Part shown: piece after piece, positions 48,201 through 54,449 of the stretch
Layout: each line of letters starts with the position of its first letter
Numbering within the stretch: the first letter of the stretch is position 1
Assembly (NCBI GenBank): GCA_948470475.1
Contig: OX419337.1
Span: 28,823,872-28,887,871, forward strand
Length of the DNA: 64,000 nucleotides
Direction: 5' to 3'
Source: Galaxea fascicularis
Taxonomy: Eukaryota; Cnidaria; Anthozoa; Scleractinia; Euphylliidae
Position numbers and translations under genes: made by a program
Notes under the pieces: generated by a model
What the model was told of the DNA's origin: nothing
Databases searched by the model: none
The model's input: the letters and a program-made list of their open reading frames with translations, nothing else

Positions 48201-51200
48201 TCACGGTATTTGGCAGTTTTTCCTAAGGTTAGCAAAAAATTGTTATTAAAAGTTGTCACGCCACAGTATTCTTTATAATTATTTCTCATCTGCCCCCTGG
48301 GTATCCCATAATTTCCTCGGAATTCAAGATGGCCGCCGTATCGGCAAAAAGGTCTGGGTGTCTGGAATACCCGAATAGCGAATAGCGAATAGTCACGAAT
48401 AGCGAACAGTGAACAGCGAATAGTCACGAATAGCGAACAGCGAACAGCGAATAGCGAATAGCGAACAGCGAATAGCGAACAGCGAACAGCGAATAGCGAA
48501 TAGTCGCGAACAGTGACGAATAGTGGCGAATAGCGACGAATAGTGGCGAATAGTGACGAATAGTGACGAATAGTGACGAATAGCGACGAATAGTGGCGAA
48601 TGGTAACAAATGGTGGCAAATGAGGGCGGAGGAGCGGGGAATAGTGACGAAATGACGAAAATTTGGTACCCAGTACTTCCAGGTCAACCGTGCAGCATTT
48701 TCCCGCTAAAAAAGGAGAGATGCTTATCAGTAATTAAATATGTCGGCGAAGAAGGAGAGCTGAGAGGAAATGAGTGACAGGCCTGCACGGACTCCTCATG
48801 CGGTTTTTGTGGTCGCCTCGCATTAGAGCCTTATATTATATTTTTGCCCTTACAAGCATGTCTTTAAGGGATTTACCTCTTTTGTATGATATTATTGGAG
48901 GTTTCAAATAAATTGCCTTTAACAATGGCTGATTTTGTATAAGGCCCCGGTGTTCCATCATTGTCTGTTTAAGACTGTTAACTGCTGGGTGGTACGTAGT
49001 CACAAAAGGCAGAACCCTCGTGTTAGTTTTTTTGTTTTGTGTTAAAGCCGATTGTCTAGAGGCAAAGTTGACCCCTGACAGAGACCTTTCTATGATTGGT
49101 TTTAGATAGCCGCGTGCTCTCAGGCGTTGTTTAAATTTCACAAGGCTCTCTTCAAATGTTGTTTTCGAAGAGTTAGTCCTAAGCAATCTCATTGCTTCGC
49201 CTTTAATGAAACCACTTTTTACGCCTGGGGGATGGCATGACTTGAAGTGTGTATATTGAAAGGTTTCGGTCGGCTTGTGGTGAGTTTTTATGTACAGGAT
49301 GGATTCGTTTTGGAATCTTTCCCCTTTGAACACCACTGTGTCGAGGAAAGTGATCTCGTTCTCTGATATTTCGGCCGTGAATTTGATGGTACTGTGGAAT
49401 TTATTAGCTTGTTCAATAAAACAATCCACGAGATTGAGGCGGTAAATATTCGTCACTATTCGCCACTATTCGCCACTATTCGTCACTGTTCGCCACTATT
49501 CGTCACTATTCGCCACTATTCGCCACTATTCGTCACTGTTCGCCACTATTCGTCACTATTCGTCACTGTTCGTCACTGTTCGCCACTATTCGTCACTGTT
49601 CGCCACTATTCGCTGTTCGCTGTTCGCTATTCGCTGTTCGCTATTCGCTGTTCGCTGTTCGCTATTCGCTGTTCGCTGTTCGCTGTTCGCTGTTCGCTGT
49701 TCGCTATTCGTGACTATTCGCTATTCGCTATTCGGGTATTCCAGACACCCAAAAGGTCTATTGGTTCCCTATTTTTGTTGACGTTGTTCATGAAAATAAC
49801 TCATTCCATAACTGCAGCAGAAATTTAAAGAGTTAGCATTGTTAGTAGTTTTTCCACGCGAAAGACCTTGGATGTTTTTTTTTTAATTTTCATTTTTTGT
49901 TTACATAAGGAATTTTGAGTAACGAGAAACCCCAAAGCATTAACAATGGCTTTGCCTTCGCTTTATCCGGTTTGGTAGATTCCTTTCTATATCTGGGCCC
50001 GGTTGTTCGAAAGCCGATTAACCTAATCCAGGATTAGCGTAAACTTTGGTTGCAGTTTTTAACTTTTGGATGAAAGTTGTTTCGGCTGCTTTAATTTATG
50101 TTTTCCAGGATTGACTTTTCCTAATCTAAAATTTTGCAGAATATCAGCGATGAACAACATTTGGGGAAAGAGAATTAAGCTCCTTGATTAATTTCAATCT
50201 TCGATTAGCGTTAATCGGCTTTCGAACAACCGGGGCCTGTACTTTACCATGAATTGAGGAACCTCAAACATTTTATTGACAATTTACTGTCAATTGGCGT
50301 TTGATAATGCGACCATTAAGGTCGAGTTAAGTCACTGCGAAGCGACAGCACAACGCAGTTCAGTTTTAACCTGGTTTTTCCATAGCCATTTAGTTCGTTG
50401 TTCAATGTTGGCGAAGTAACTTGAAATTTAACACAGCAATGACATCAGTTTTTCTCTCTTAGCTCTCTGCATTCATGTGAGCCCTGAATCCAAAATCATA
50501 CTTGATCAGCTTGGTGGCTATCATTTGCAGGAACGAGGCGAAGTAGAAATGAAGGTCGGTAACCTTATAGGCCGTACAGGTACCATGCCGTGATTGGTAT
50601 TTGACAATAATACCATAGTTAAAGTTGGAAATATAAAAAACTGGTGTTACTTTCAAAATCACGGACAATAATTTATGGGAGTGATTTAGTGCTTTATTAC
50701 CATTCACAGCCGACGCAAACGGCGTTAGGAATCAGACATAGTTCAAAGGAAATACAAATAGCCAAGTGGGGAAAAATAAGTGCGGGCAAGTTACGATTGG
50801 TTTCCTTCGCCGCATACCATTCGTTGAGAAATAGTGCGTTTTGCTAGCCAATCACAGAGCGGGGGAAAGCAAGACCAAAACACACGAAAACTACTTCCCA
50901 CCCTCAATTGAAAACCACTAACTCGATAGTAATTTACGTCGAATTTACGCGTTACACTAGGCAGTTTCATGCAGCTTGTCTTGCAATTTTGTTCCGTTGC
51001 GAAACAAGTTACACGAGACGTTGGTTAGCGGAATAGCCCTATATAGTTGAAGTGATCGTTGCGAAAAGAAGAATGGACTACCGCTCATTGCAACAGTTGT
51101 GGCAGTAAAAGTGATATGGACTTTACAGTTTATGCCACACTAGCCAATGTGTCTCGCAGGTTGTGTGGCGACGAAATTGCGAGACAAACTGTAATGAAAG

Positions 51201-51340
51201 TTGCCTACTTTAACACCACCTTTAATTTTCAGGGAAAAGGGAAGAAAATGACTTACTGGTTAAAAGGACGAGATGGATTTGATAAACCCCTCCCAGACCT
51301 GAGCCTACAAGCCGGAATGGATGAACACACTTTCAAGTAG
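15929..51340 (+). CDS. Receptor-type (natriuretic-peptide-receptor-like) guanylate cyclase, 19 exons
   Basis: Membrane receptor predicted to make cGMP from GTP on ligand binding. Exons: 15929-16589, 25348-25649, 26105-26240, 28881-29111, 30421-30511, 35800-35872, 37114-37191, 37313-37417, 37606-37677, 38784-38952, 39418-39564, 41120-41297, 41995-42135, 43597-43720, 44881-44949, 46478-46652, 47436-47534, 50463-50554, 51233-51340. Every junction has GT and AG, phases agree, and the total is 3051 nt (about 1016 residues), the usual length for this class. ATG 15929 is chosen because it opens a signal peptide. Introns are swollen by transposons, the largest (intron 1) being 8.8 kb. The acceptors of exons 6 and 13 were chosen because they alone keep the frame. 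The ligand cannot be inferred; the exact paralogue is unknown. Confidence 0.93.
17425..18918 (+). CDS. THAP-domain DDE transposase (DDE_Tnp_4 type)
   Basis: Intact single-exon frame of 497 codons starting 78 bp inside the left TIR. Residues 1-80 are a THAP zinc finger: C5, C10, C55 and H58, with the invariant-type Pro26, Trp35, Phe59 and an IFP motif at 73-75. A coiled-coil follows at about 158-178 ([17 protein letters not shown]). A helix-turn-helix lies at about 244-290 ([32 protein letters not shown]). The RNase-H-like core has candidate catalytic residues Asp325 (LIIDCTE), Asp400 (LADKGF) and Glu447 (VHVERAIRR). The full triad and full length suggest it may be functional. Expected role: binding the TIRs and cutting and joining the element. 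Two stops or frameshifts would be expected in an old copy and none are seen. Confidence 0.9.
   Translation: MPFSCAVAGCGHKSWKNNTLTYYSFPKEVKLRRKWIRALSLRRQNYKWKSSDRVCSAHFPGGHKYGTNNIPSIFPRRDLKSGNIVWPVDISSLLRDNSCPTEEDKNKSTSTASVDSVKITTKTVLVNAENFQTKSKSDNDNVVVQQGLDVKENQDCTCRHEINRLLERIKSLEEQRKIERFGINRFMLSDSDIRFYTGLPDYKTFLALYNFLKPRLGFQLNYNNGYTNVSKHPSYVVSRGRPRNLLDIDELFLTMNRLRLGLLEKDLADRFNTDQTEVSKIFSSWVDRMHDCLGQLSFLTDRDTMKRFLPSCFKPEHEDVYLIIDCTELFIEKSSQVIQQSATWSEYKGHNTGKALIGLPPIMLPAFVSEVYPGSISDEEILSVSGILALAQRGDRWLADKGFIVQHILDDYGVRVDTPVKLEGKKQFTEEEDVHNRKNSQVRVHVERAIRRIKVFRILKGNIPIRYGHLLSKLWKVCCWLTAFLPPLINGEEEHEE
19810..19823. terminator. Palindromic bidirectional poly(A) signal between convergent transposon genes
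   Basis: AATAAATATTTATT reads AATAAA on both strands. It lies between the transposase stop (18918) and the YqaJ stop (20046 on minus), so one short palindrome could serve both convergent transcripts. This is inference from position and sequence. Confidence 0.5.
20046..22009 (-). CDS. SWIM zinc-finger and YqaJ-type nuclease encoded by the transposon
   Basis: The main exon runs from about 21737 to 20046. The part from the in-frame Met at 21455 is 469 residues. Counting from that Met: a SWIM-type finger at about 38-67 (ACSIIF to [13 protein letters not shown]), then a YqaJ/lambda-exonuclease-like PD-(D/E)XK core. The core has [17 protein letters not shown] at 223-239, FEDEAS at 280-285, GASPDR with Asp315, LLEIK with Glu344 and Lys346, and Gln367/369. 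A 5' exon at 22009-21846 encodes a SAP-like N-terminus ([24 protein letters not shown]). It joins the main exon only if the donor was AAG/GTAAGT. The sequence reads AAGTAAGT, one G short, so this copy may be mis-spliced. The nuclease role in transposition is not established. Confidence 0.85.
22504..23100. mobile_element. Insert in the left arm of the TTAA palindrome, ends GAGGGGG/CCCCCCTC
   Basis: Homology between the two arms of the outer palindrome stops after TACTACCACAATG and resumes at CAATATTTTGTTTG. This delimits the insert. Its ends read TGAGGGGG and CCCCCCTCA, and inside the ends GATGCAG..TTTGCG words mirror each other. It contains another palindrome (22678-22796). Non-coding. Confidence 0.6.
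22678..22796. repeat. 119-bp palindromic MITE
   Basis: GGGCTGAGTTGCTCAAAGCA and TGCTTTGAGCAACTCAGCCC form arms of about 35 bp (continuing through TGGTTAGTGCTAACC and GGTTATCGCTAACCA). It is the innermost element of a three-level nest. Confidence 0.75.
23519..24475. mobile_element. piggyBac-like non-autonomous element nested in the TTAA palindrome
   Basis: The element starts CCCATTAACTACC and ends GGTAGTCAATGGG, flanked by TTAA (23515-23518 and 24476-24479). CCC/GGG ends with TTAA duplication fit piggyBac-class transposons. 957 bp. A 102-codon minus-strand frame inside (23831-23523) has no recognisable transposase motif, so it is treated as non-coding. Confidence 0.7.
24855..24915 (-). mobile_element. 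tRNA-like SINE head fragment
   Basis: Read on the minus strand: GTTCCTGTAGCTTAATGGTTAGAGCATCCG (A box) then AGGTTCGATTCCTGCCTGGG (B box). The anticodon arm is missing or shortened, so it is not a functional tRNA gene. It lies in intron 1 of the guanylate cyclase. Confidence 0.6.
25670..25815. repeat. Foldback MITE in guanylate cyclase intron 2
   Basis: The left arm (GATCTCAGGTCATTTTTGAT, TAGGTCAAAATGAAATTCCT, TGGCTTCTCAG) is mirrored by the right arm (TGAGAAGACAAAGGAATTTC, ATTTTCACCTAGGTTAGAT, AATGGCCTGAGATGT). Arms are about 60 bp with a short loop. It starts about 20 bp after the exon 2 donor. Confidence 0.75.
26750..26905 (-). repeat. Repeat family R3, truncated copy (CCCGGTTGTT ends)
   Basis: On the minus strand it reads GGGCCCAGTTGTTTGAAAGC, then GATTAACATAATCCAGGAT and TGGATGAAAGTTGTTTTCGC. 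These blocks match 40254-40488 and 49995-50238 in order. Only the one terminus is present. Non-coding; located in intron 3 of the cyclase gene. Confidence 0.65.
26990..27450 (+). pseudogene. Unidentified coding-like segment in intron 3
   Basis: An 80-codon open frame (27207-27449) encodes [20 protein letters not shown] and later [20 protein letters not shown], of non-repetitive, protein-like composition. Sequence just upstream (from about 26960) has short broken frames of similar character. I do not recognise the family. It does not join the cyclase frame. It may be a retrocopy remnant or an exon of a nested gene. Confidence 0.35.
27540..27650. repeat. Inverted-repeat element with AAGCGGATTTT arms
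   Basis: AATTTAAAAAAATCTCTGAA and GCGGATTTT are mirrored by AAAATCCGCTCCAGAGA and GTTTAAATTT; the interior also has ATGTGACATTTTGT. Short foldback unit in intron 3, ends not resolved. Confidence 0.5.
30213..30245. repeat. Perfect 15-bp hairpin with TAA loop
   Basis: ATGGGGTGCTAAACA, TAA, TGTTTAGCACCCCAT. It stands alone in intron 4 after an A run. The stem is perfect and the loop is tiny, more like a residual MITE or cruciform than a miRNA precursor. Confidence 0.6.
30421..35872 (+). CDS. Guanylate cyclase exons 5-6: transmembrane helix and juxtamembrane segment
   Basis: Exon 5 (30421-30511) encodes a single membrane span of about 22 residues, [20 protein letters not shown], closed by WQ and a split codon. 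Exon 6 (35800-35872) encodes [25 protein letters not shown], the juxtamembrane start of the kinase-homology domain. Its acceptor is the AG at 35798-35799, five bases inside a closer AG at 35793-35794; only the former preserves phase 2. Intron 5 between them is 5.3 kb and full of repeats. Confidence 0.88.
31447..31862 (-). repeat. Palindromic double MITE R4, copy 1 inside the LINE
   Basis: The segment consists of two adjacent foldbacks, one around TAATTGGACCGAGTGGAGTA to TACGACACGAGGTCCAATTA and one from AATCGTATCAATAACAAATT to TTTGTTATAGATACGATT. It is an inverted copy of 43105-43535. Non-coding; inserted in the LINE C-terminal region. Confidence 0.7.
31770..32231. repeat. Exact tandem duplication, unit 231 bp
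   Basis: The unit starting ATTGGACACCCACGTGATAG at 31771 repeats at 32002. By eye the two units are identical throughout, ending GGTTTTCTTTA. Each unit spans the end of MITE R4 and a piece of LINE, so the duplication happened after the MITE inserted. Confidence 0.85.
33190..33845. repeat. Minisatellite, 69-bp unit, about 9-10 copies
   Basis: GATGTCATCACTTACAGTTG recurs at 33503, 33572, 33641, 33709 and 33778 and, less regularly, earlier. The last spacings are 69, 69, 68 and 69 bp. Because 69 is a multiple of three, overlapping low-complexity frames remain open across it; these are not genes. It lies in intron 5 of the cyclase gene. Confidence 0.85.
33944..34371. repeat. TTAA-flanked MITE with 60-bp terminal inverted repeats
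   Basis: It starts AGTGCCTATCACCCC and ends GGGGTGATAGGCACT. Arms continue through TCGCCAAAATGAATCTTTGC and the matching GCAAAGATTTATTTTAGCGA. TTAA flanks it at 33940-33943 and 34372-34375. Inner blocks are also partly palindromic (GATTTGACGTCA). 428 bp, non-coding. The ends suit piggyBac or Kolobok superfamilies, both of which duplicate TTAA. Confidence 0.85.
34770..34867. repeat. TAGCCT-type MITE R5, copy 1, with 9-bp target duplication
   Basis: Arms TAGCCTTCTTGCAGGCGGTA and TACCGTCTGCAAGCAGGCTA. Flanks CAATACGTT (34761-34769) and CAGTACGTT (34868-34876) match at 8 of 9 positions. Related copies lie at 53918-54028 and 60958-61053. Confidence 0.75.
35188..35466. repeat. MITE with GGTTTTCAACTGAGTGTC ends
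   Basis: GCGGTTTTCAACTGAGTGTC at the left and GACACCCAGTTGAAAACC at the right are inverted. The interior has repeated CCAAT/ATTGG words. A similar right end occurs at about 50890-50917 (CTCAATTGAAAACC), preceded by AGCCAATCACAGAGCG, which suggests a second, eroded copy in intron 18. Confidence 0.7.
35964..36596. mobile_element. Inverted SINE duplication with a nested retroposed insert
   Basis: The left arm 35964-36103 is the inverted copy of the SINE tail at 36260-36596. Shared blocks include GTGAAACAGAGAATTAACTC, CACTGGGCGTTAGCCCTAG and AATTCTTATGACCTCGGCGG. The right arm is interrupted from about 36362 to 36555 by a sequence that begins with a run of T followed by repeated CAAGTTT. It is bounded by CACTTT on both sides, as for a minus-strand poly(A) retroposon. 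A 29-bp word (GTTTATAGTGCTACGCGGCA and on) also occurs at 36108 and 36602. Confidence 0.75.
36200..36272 (+). repeat. tRNA-like SINE head, 73 nt, degenerate anticodon arm
   Basis: GACCTCG and CGAGGTC make a full 7-bp acceptor stem. The D-arm (GCTT/GAGC) and T-arm (GTGGG, TTCGATT, CCCGC) also pair. The anticodon arm does not form a proper 5-bp stem and lacks U33. It is therefore the head of a SINE rather than a working tRNA gene. Confidence 0.7.
37114..41297 (+). CDS. Guanylate cyclase exons 7-12: kinase-homology (pseudokinase) domain
   Basis: Exons 7-12 encode the regulatory kinase-like domain, residues about 499-748. The VAVK lysine block is in [37 protein letters not shown] is the hinge region. 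The catalytic HRD is replaced by HGN ([14 protein letters not shown]) and DFG by DHS (VTDHSLFL), so phosphotransfer is not expected. LWTAPEH (APE motif), [20 protein letters not shown], and [19 protein letters not shown] are typical of the C-lobe. Loss of HRD and DFG is normal for membrane guanylate cyclases, where the domain binds ATP and relays ligand binding. Confidence 0.92.
37872..38016. repeat. Repeat family R2, copy 2
   Basis: Runs from TTTGGCAAGATTTCCGCA to TGCGGAAATCTTTCCC, clean inverted ends of about 15 bp. The middle block matches 14829-15030. Located in cyclase intron 9. Confidence 0.65.
38335..38660. repeat. Partial copy of the TTAA palindrome (right half)
   Basis: GGAGGCTCTGAACCTGCTCT, TTTGCAGGATGATGAATCTT, TTTCAGGCACATAAAGCC and AACCATTTTGAACCACCTTA appear in the order of the right arm of 22439-24641. 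The left arm is absent, and neither of the inserts is present. Intron 9. Confidence 0.7.
39005..39185. repeat. Foldback MITE in intron 10
   Basis: GGAATATCCCACGAGTCA and TTTTCTTCGTGTACAC at the left face GTGTTTACACGAAGAAAAC and ACTGGGATATTCC at the right. The outermost GTGTCATGC and GCATGAC also pair. Non-coding; open frames across it come from the palindrome. Confidence 0.65.
39220..39345 (+). repeat. Fragment of a tRNA-type SINE tail
   Basis: It begins with a B-box-like GGTTCGACTAACA and continues TAAAATAACTGAGGAGAAAG. This looks like the 3' part of a SINE known to me as common in corals; identification is from memory of the pattern only. Confidence 0.35.
40254..40488. repeat. Repeat family R3, copy 2
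   Basis: Starts GGGCCCGGTTGTTCAAAACC and ends GGTTTTCCAAAAACCGCGCC, imperfect inverted ends. Internal CTAATCCAGGATTAGCG and TGAAAGTTGTTTCCGCTGC are shared with 49995-50238. Intron 11. Confidence 0.75.
41641..41900 (+). mobile_element. tRNA-headed SINE, copy 2, lacking its B box
   Basis: Body and A-box region match 334-650 (GTTGGCGCAGTGGTAAGAGC, ACTCCGGTTTTCCCCTCTCC). The B-box stretch (GGGTTCGATTCCC plus a few bases) is missing between TGTCCC and TCGGTGTC. Such a copy should have lost its internal promoter. Intron 12. Confidence 0.8.
41995..42135 (+). CDS. Guanylate cyclase exon 13: coiled-coil dimerisation linker
   Basis: It encodes a helical linker ([23 protein letters not shown] and on to LLFRMLP) joining pseudokinase and cyclase, the signalling helix of this family. 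The acceptor used is ATAATAG before 41995. An upstream AG (at 41958-41959) would add VKDIMKN-type residues that look natural but would put exon 12 out of frame, so the choice is by phase only. Confidence 0.85.
43105..43535 (+). repeat. Palindromic double MITE R4, copy 2
   Basis: The first foldback has ATCGTATCTATAACAAAATT against AAATTTGTTATAGACACGAT (43107-43390). The second has GTAATTGGACCTCGTGTC and AATTCAGAGAGTAATCG against CGATTACTCTCTGAATT and ACTCGGTCCAGTTAT, centred on GCGCTGCGCGC (43400-43530). It is the opposite orientation of 31447-31862. Intron 13. Confidence 0.75.
43597..51340 (+). CDS. Guanylate cyclase exons 14-19: class III cyclase catalytic domain and C-terminus
   Basis: Residues about 795-1016. 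The metal-binding aspartates are in FFSDIVGFT (exon 14) and in ETIGDSYMV (exon 16). The guanine-selectivity pair is Glu in VETIGDSY (exon 16) and Cys in [11 protein letters not shown] (exon 17), as in guanylate rather than adenylate cyclases. The transition-state Asn and Arg are in [10 protein letters not shown] (exon 17). All key residues are present, so the enzyme should be active as a dimer. The final exon ends MDEHTFK and a TAG at 51338-51340. Introns here hold the GACT satellite (intron 15) and the Penelope fragment (intron 17). Confidence 0.93.
44085..44205. repeat. Short tandem repeat of GGCTACGCG
   Basis: About ten imperfect 9-bp units plus a larger internal repeat of TCTGGAATCTGTGGCTACGC at 44074 and 44128. 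Intron 14. Non-coding. Confidence 0.7.
45070..45530. repeat. (GACT)n-type tetranucleotide satellite
   Basis: About 460 bp of GACT/GACC units (TGACTGACTGACCGACTGAC) with larger internal repetition of a block ending AACTGTCCGACTGACTAACT near 45240 and 45360. Intron 15 of the cyclase gene. Confidence 0.9.
48026..48355. repeat. MITE with 36-bp TIRs at the left edge of the satellite-armed element
   Basis: AGACCTTTTTACCGATACGG, then CGGCCATCTTGAATTC, is mirrored by GAATTCAAGATGGCCG, then CCGTATCGGCAAAAAGGTCT, with one mismatch. Interior AT-rich and non-coding. Its TIR start AGACCTTTT also ends the neighbouring satellite-armed element on the far side (49751-49763). Confidence 0.75.
48350..49763. 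mobile_element. Penelope-like fragment between inverted satellite arms
   Basis: The left arm (about 48365-48650) is built of GAATAGCGAACAGCGAATAG and GAATAGTGACGAATAGTGGC units. The right arm (about 49452-49735) is the inverted equivalent (ATTCGCCACTATTCGTCACT, CGCTGTTCGCTATTCG). The outer borders GGGTGTCTGGAATACCCG and CGGGTATTCCAGACACCC are perfect inverted copies. Between the arms is a Penelope-type coding fragment. The whole unit is in intron 17. Satellite composition makes long low-complexity frames on both strands that are not genes. Confidence 0.75.
48836..49456 (-). pseudogene. Penelope-like element, C-terminal part of reverse transcriptase ORF
   Basis: 206 codons without an internal stop. 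Penelope-family hallmarks: [85 protein letters not shown] and [14 protein letters not shown]. These lie at the C-terminal, thumb and post-palm side of the RT. The catalytic palm (YADD-like) region is absent, as the satellite arm begins just upstream. The GIY-YIG endonuclease that normally follows is also missing. Not expected to be functional. Confidence 0.85.
49995..50238. repeat. Repeat family R3, copy 3 (complete ends)
   Basis: GGGCCCGGTTGTTCGAAAGC and GCTTTCGAACAACCGGGGCC are clean inverted ends, followed inwards by CGATTAACCTAATCCAGGAT and CGATTAGCGTTAATCG. 244 bp, non-coding, intron 17. Confidence 0.8.
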
Positions 51341-53917
51341 CAGTCAAAAGTCGCTTTTTATTCATGGCGCGCAATTTTTATTGTAAATACGTAAGGCCCA
51401 TTGAATTTATTGAAGCAGTTACTGGCTAATCTATACATGTTTTTAACTTTGAGAGCTGATTTGGAGTTTTTGTTGGTTAGTCGATGGGAACTGTTGTCTT
51501 CGATTTGCAATAGTTTTTTCACCAGATAAAAAAGAAACTTAACTGCTGGCTCAGAATCACTAGCTTTCTTTTTCTTTCCATGCTTGTCTTTGTAGTTCCC
51601 GACACTAACTACGTAGTCTGTTGTTTTGGTTTTGATAACAGAACAATGAATACTCTTTTGCAGGTAGCATCTAATGTAAAAGGCGGGACACAGAAGGGTA
51701 TGTGAGGCAGGGACATACCGTTTTCGTGAAAAGGGACAAACTGGCCTAAATGTTTTATGCTGCATTGTGTGCACAGTTATTGCAACTTTTCTGCACAAAA
51801 ACGAAAAGAAATAAGCCACAAAATGCTTCATTTATTGTTCAATGAGCCTTTGATAGCTATCTTTTAGGATAGTGGCATCGGAAGACAAATATGGGATCAG
51901 AGAGAACGCGGAGCACAAAGTAACTACTGTCCCTGCAATGCCCCTTTAATACTGCACAAGGACGGGTCTGTTGGCGATAGATTCCCCTGCTACATGTTCC
52001 CTGGTGTGTCCCGTCCTTTATTCGACGAAATTCGGTTAAGCGGAATAAATTTACTGAGTCTGAAACAATGTAGGAATTCTAGAACCTTTGCCACAAATGT
52101 TCGGGTGTCAAAGATTCTTTGTGTAATGGGACGATTTCTTCAGCAAGGAACATTTTGAGGTCCACCTCGATGTGACGCAAAATACAAGTACAAAACATCG
52201 CGTCCTTGCTGTGGAAATGTCTTGTAACACCTAACTTGTTCACTTCATTTGGGGTGCTTTCCATGTGTCAAAATTGGTCCGTGACATCTATGTACTATTT
52301 CAAAGGCTGGTACGCAACACGTGAAATTATTGTGAAAAACTGACATAAAATTATTCTTTCGAACTGCACAGCTCCGTTTTGCGAAATAATCATAAGGGGA
52401 GCTTAATTATGAGATATGGAAACACCTTTAACCTGTCTTCTATTTGTAAGTAAGTTTGGTCTTTATTTCTGTCTTAGTTTGAGAATAGCTATTCCTTCAG
52501 GTCTCTCTTGAAAAGTGAATCCAGTCGTTAATCACTCGTGTATACATAGTATTGCGACCAAAATTTTTAAGTTTTTATTGTATGAATACATTTTTTACAC
52601 TTTTAGCTACTTCAAATATTTCTCTTGCAAAGAGTTTATGGATTTTAATAAACACTTTCATGATTTAACTGTTGGGACTTTCTTGGGTCGTCGCTCACGT
52701 GACCAGCGGCCATATTAGTTTCTTGGAACGTGACCACTTCAAATACCGTTTTCCAGCGGTTTTTGAGCATGTAAACAAAGACCACTCTTTCAATGGATGC
52801 CCAATTACTGGTAAACGAGACATAGCAATCAGTCTTCACATAGTGGGCTACCATAGCCACACCATCACATGTTCGAATTACCCACCATTTTAGCTTTGAG
52901 TGAACTGAAACGAAATGAAACGAGCTCTGCCTCACCCCCCAGCATTTGGCAAAATTTAAAACAATTGCAGGAGCGGATTCAGAGTATGCGCCTTGTTAGT
53001 CTCGCGATGCTTCTTTTGCGAAACACCTTCTTGAGCTCCAGGAAAGATAGGAACAATGTAAAATCGGTGGATTGCTTGACACCTTCTAACTTTAGTTTTA
53101 AACACCAAAACGTAATGGGCTTAACAGCAAAATATAGCGAAAGCATTCTCTCTTATCTTTTTTTCTCGTCGAGTGGTTAAGCCCTTCGTGCCCAACTGAG
53201 TTTTACGTGAAACCACCACAACGCCCTTAATGGGGAAGAGCCTGTTAGGTCCTCTGTCAAGTCATTGTCCACTGGAGATGGGGTCAAAAGTAACCGATTT
53301 GAATTATGGGACACAGCTATGCGTGTGTTTGTGATGAGGGGCTAGCATAATAAGGTCACGTGACTGTGTAAATGTTTCTGAAAACATGAAATCTGTTATT
53401 TTGGCACATGAAATAATTAAGAAAATAACGATTGAAATAAGGATTTTCATCTTACAAACCGGGATTGGTTATGAAAGGATAACATTTTTACCCAGACACG
53501 TGACAAAGGAAAATATTACGTTTCAAAGGTACGTTTACAAGCCAGCGTTAAAGATATGTTTTTTCGTGAGATTTTTTTCCACAAGATACAACTATTTAGT
53601 TAAACTGGGACTTACCTTGGAGGGCTGAGTCTAACTTCAGCATGGCCGTCATGTTATTGAGATCTCAGTCTGCTATAAAATCTCTGCTGTAAAAATTGGG
53701 ATCTGCTACAGTTTTAATTTCAGAGTACGTTCTCTTGTCAATACCCTTATTATCTTAACTAGTTTCTCAGGTGGTGGGAGCGGAAAGTTCGGGGTCACGT
53801 GACTTTAACATACATGTACCCTGGGGCCATTCGAGAGTCGATACTTTTGTTAAATTTCCCGGGGCCTTACCTGACACTTGTTAGCTGACTGAAAGAAATG
53901 TGTTATTTTGCTTATTC
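51341..53917. other. 3' flank of the guanylate cyclase, no gene recognised
   Basis: The cyclase 3' UTR should occupy the first part; AATAAA appears near 52043. A 157-codon minus-strand frame (51831-51358) and a 61-codon one (52264-52079) have protein-like composition but no domain I recognise. No splice-linked exon set was found. Confidence 0.35.
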
Positions 53918-54028
53918 AACCTGCGTGGCAGGCGTAAAAGGGGACATGAAATCGACAAAATGAGAGAAAAACAGCGGAGCTCCTCCCCAGCTCCCCCCCC
54001 CCCATTTCTTTCCCTGCCACGCAGGCTA
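53918..54028. repeat. TAGCCT-type MITE R5, copy 2
   Basis: AACCTGCGTGGCAGG and CCTGCCACGCAGGCTA are inverted, around a centre with a run of C. Flanks TGCTTATTC and ATCTTATTC agree at 7 of 9 positions, compatible with an eroded 9-bp target duplication. Confidence 0.65.
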
Positions 54029-54449
54029 ATCTTATTCAATTAAACATCCTCAAATAGTCATTTTTCAAGGCATTTTTGTTCTAAACTTCCGAAATGCCTA
54101 AATTTGTATGATTATTTATTTAGTTTCTTAGTTTTATATTATTAAAAAACAAATTAAATTTTGTAAGTTGCACGAGGCAGAATCATGCTTGCATCCCTTC
54201 TAGGCGGACAAACGTAGTATACCTTAAAGATTCTGACCCCAAAAAGCTCAATTTATCTGCGAAATATAATGCATACAGCTTTTTTACCCTTCAAAAAATT
54301 ACACACAGTATTTTGAATAACAAATTAATTTATTCAGTGAAGTTGAAAGGACTTGCACTCCAAATTTCCAGTTTGAAGGACCGTGATTGGCTACAGCTTG
54401 CCTAATTCATGTTCATGACAAAGTGCTGGATTTGAGTCAAAGAGAGCAA

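Noticed and set aside
48188..48687. Long minus-strand frames rich in Arg/Tyr/Ser/Leu/Phe
   Set aside because: They are translations of the GAATAGCGA satellite arm and differ only by frame.
49394..49828. 144-codon plus-strand frame
   Set aside because: Translation of the right satellite arm, mirror of the left one.
51358..51831. 157-codon minus-strand frame downstream of the cyclase
   Set aside because: No recognisable domain and lies in the likely 3' UTR; not called a gene.
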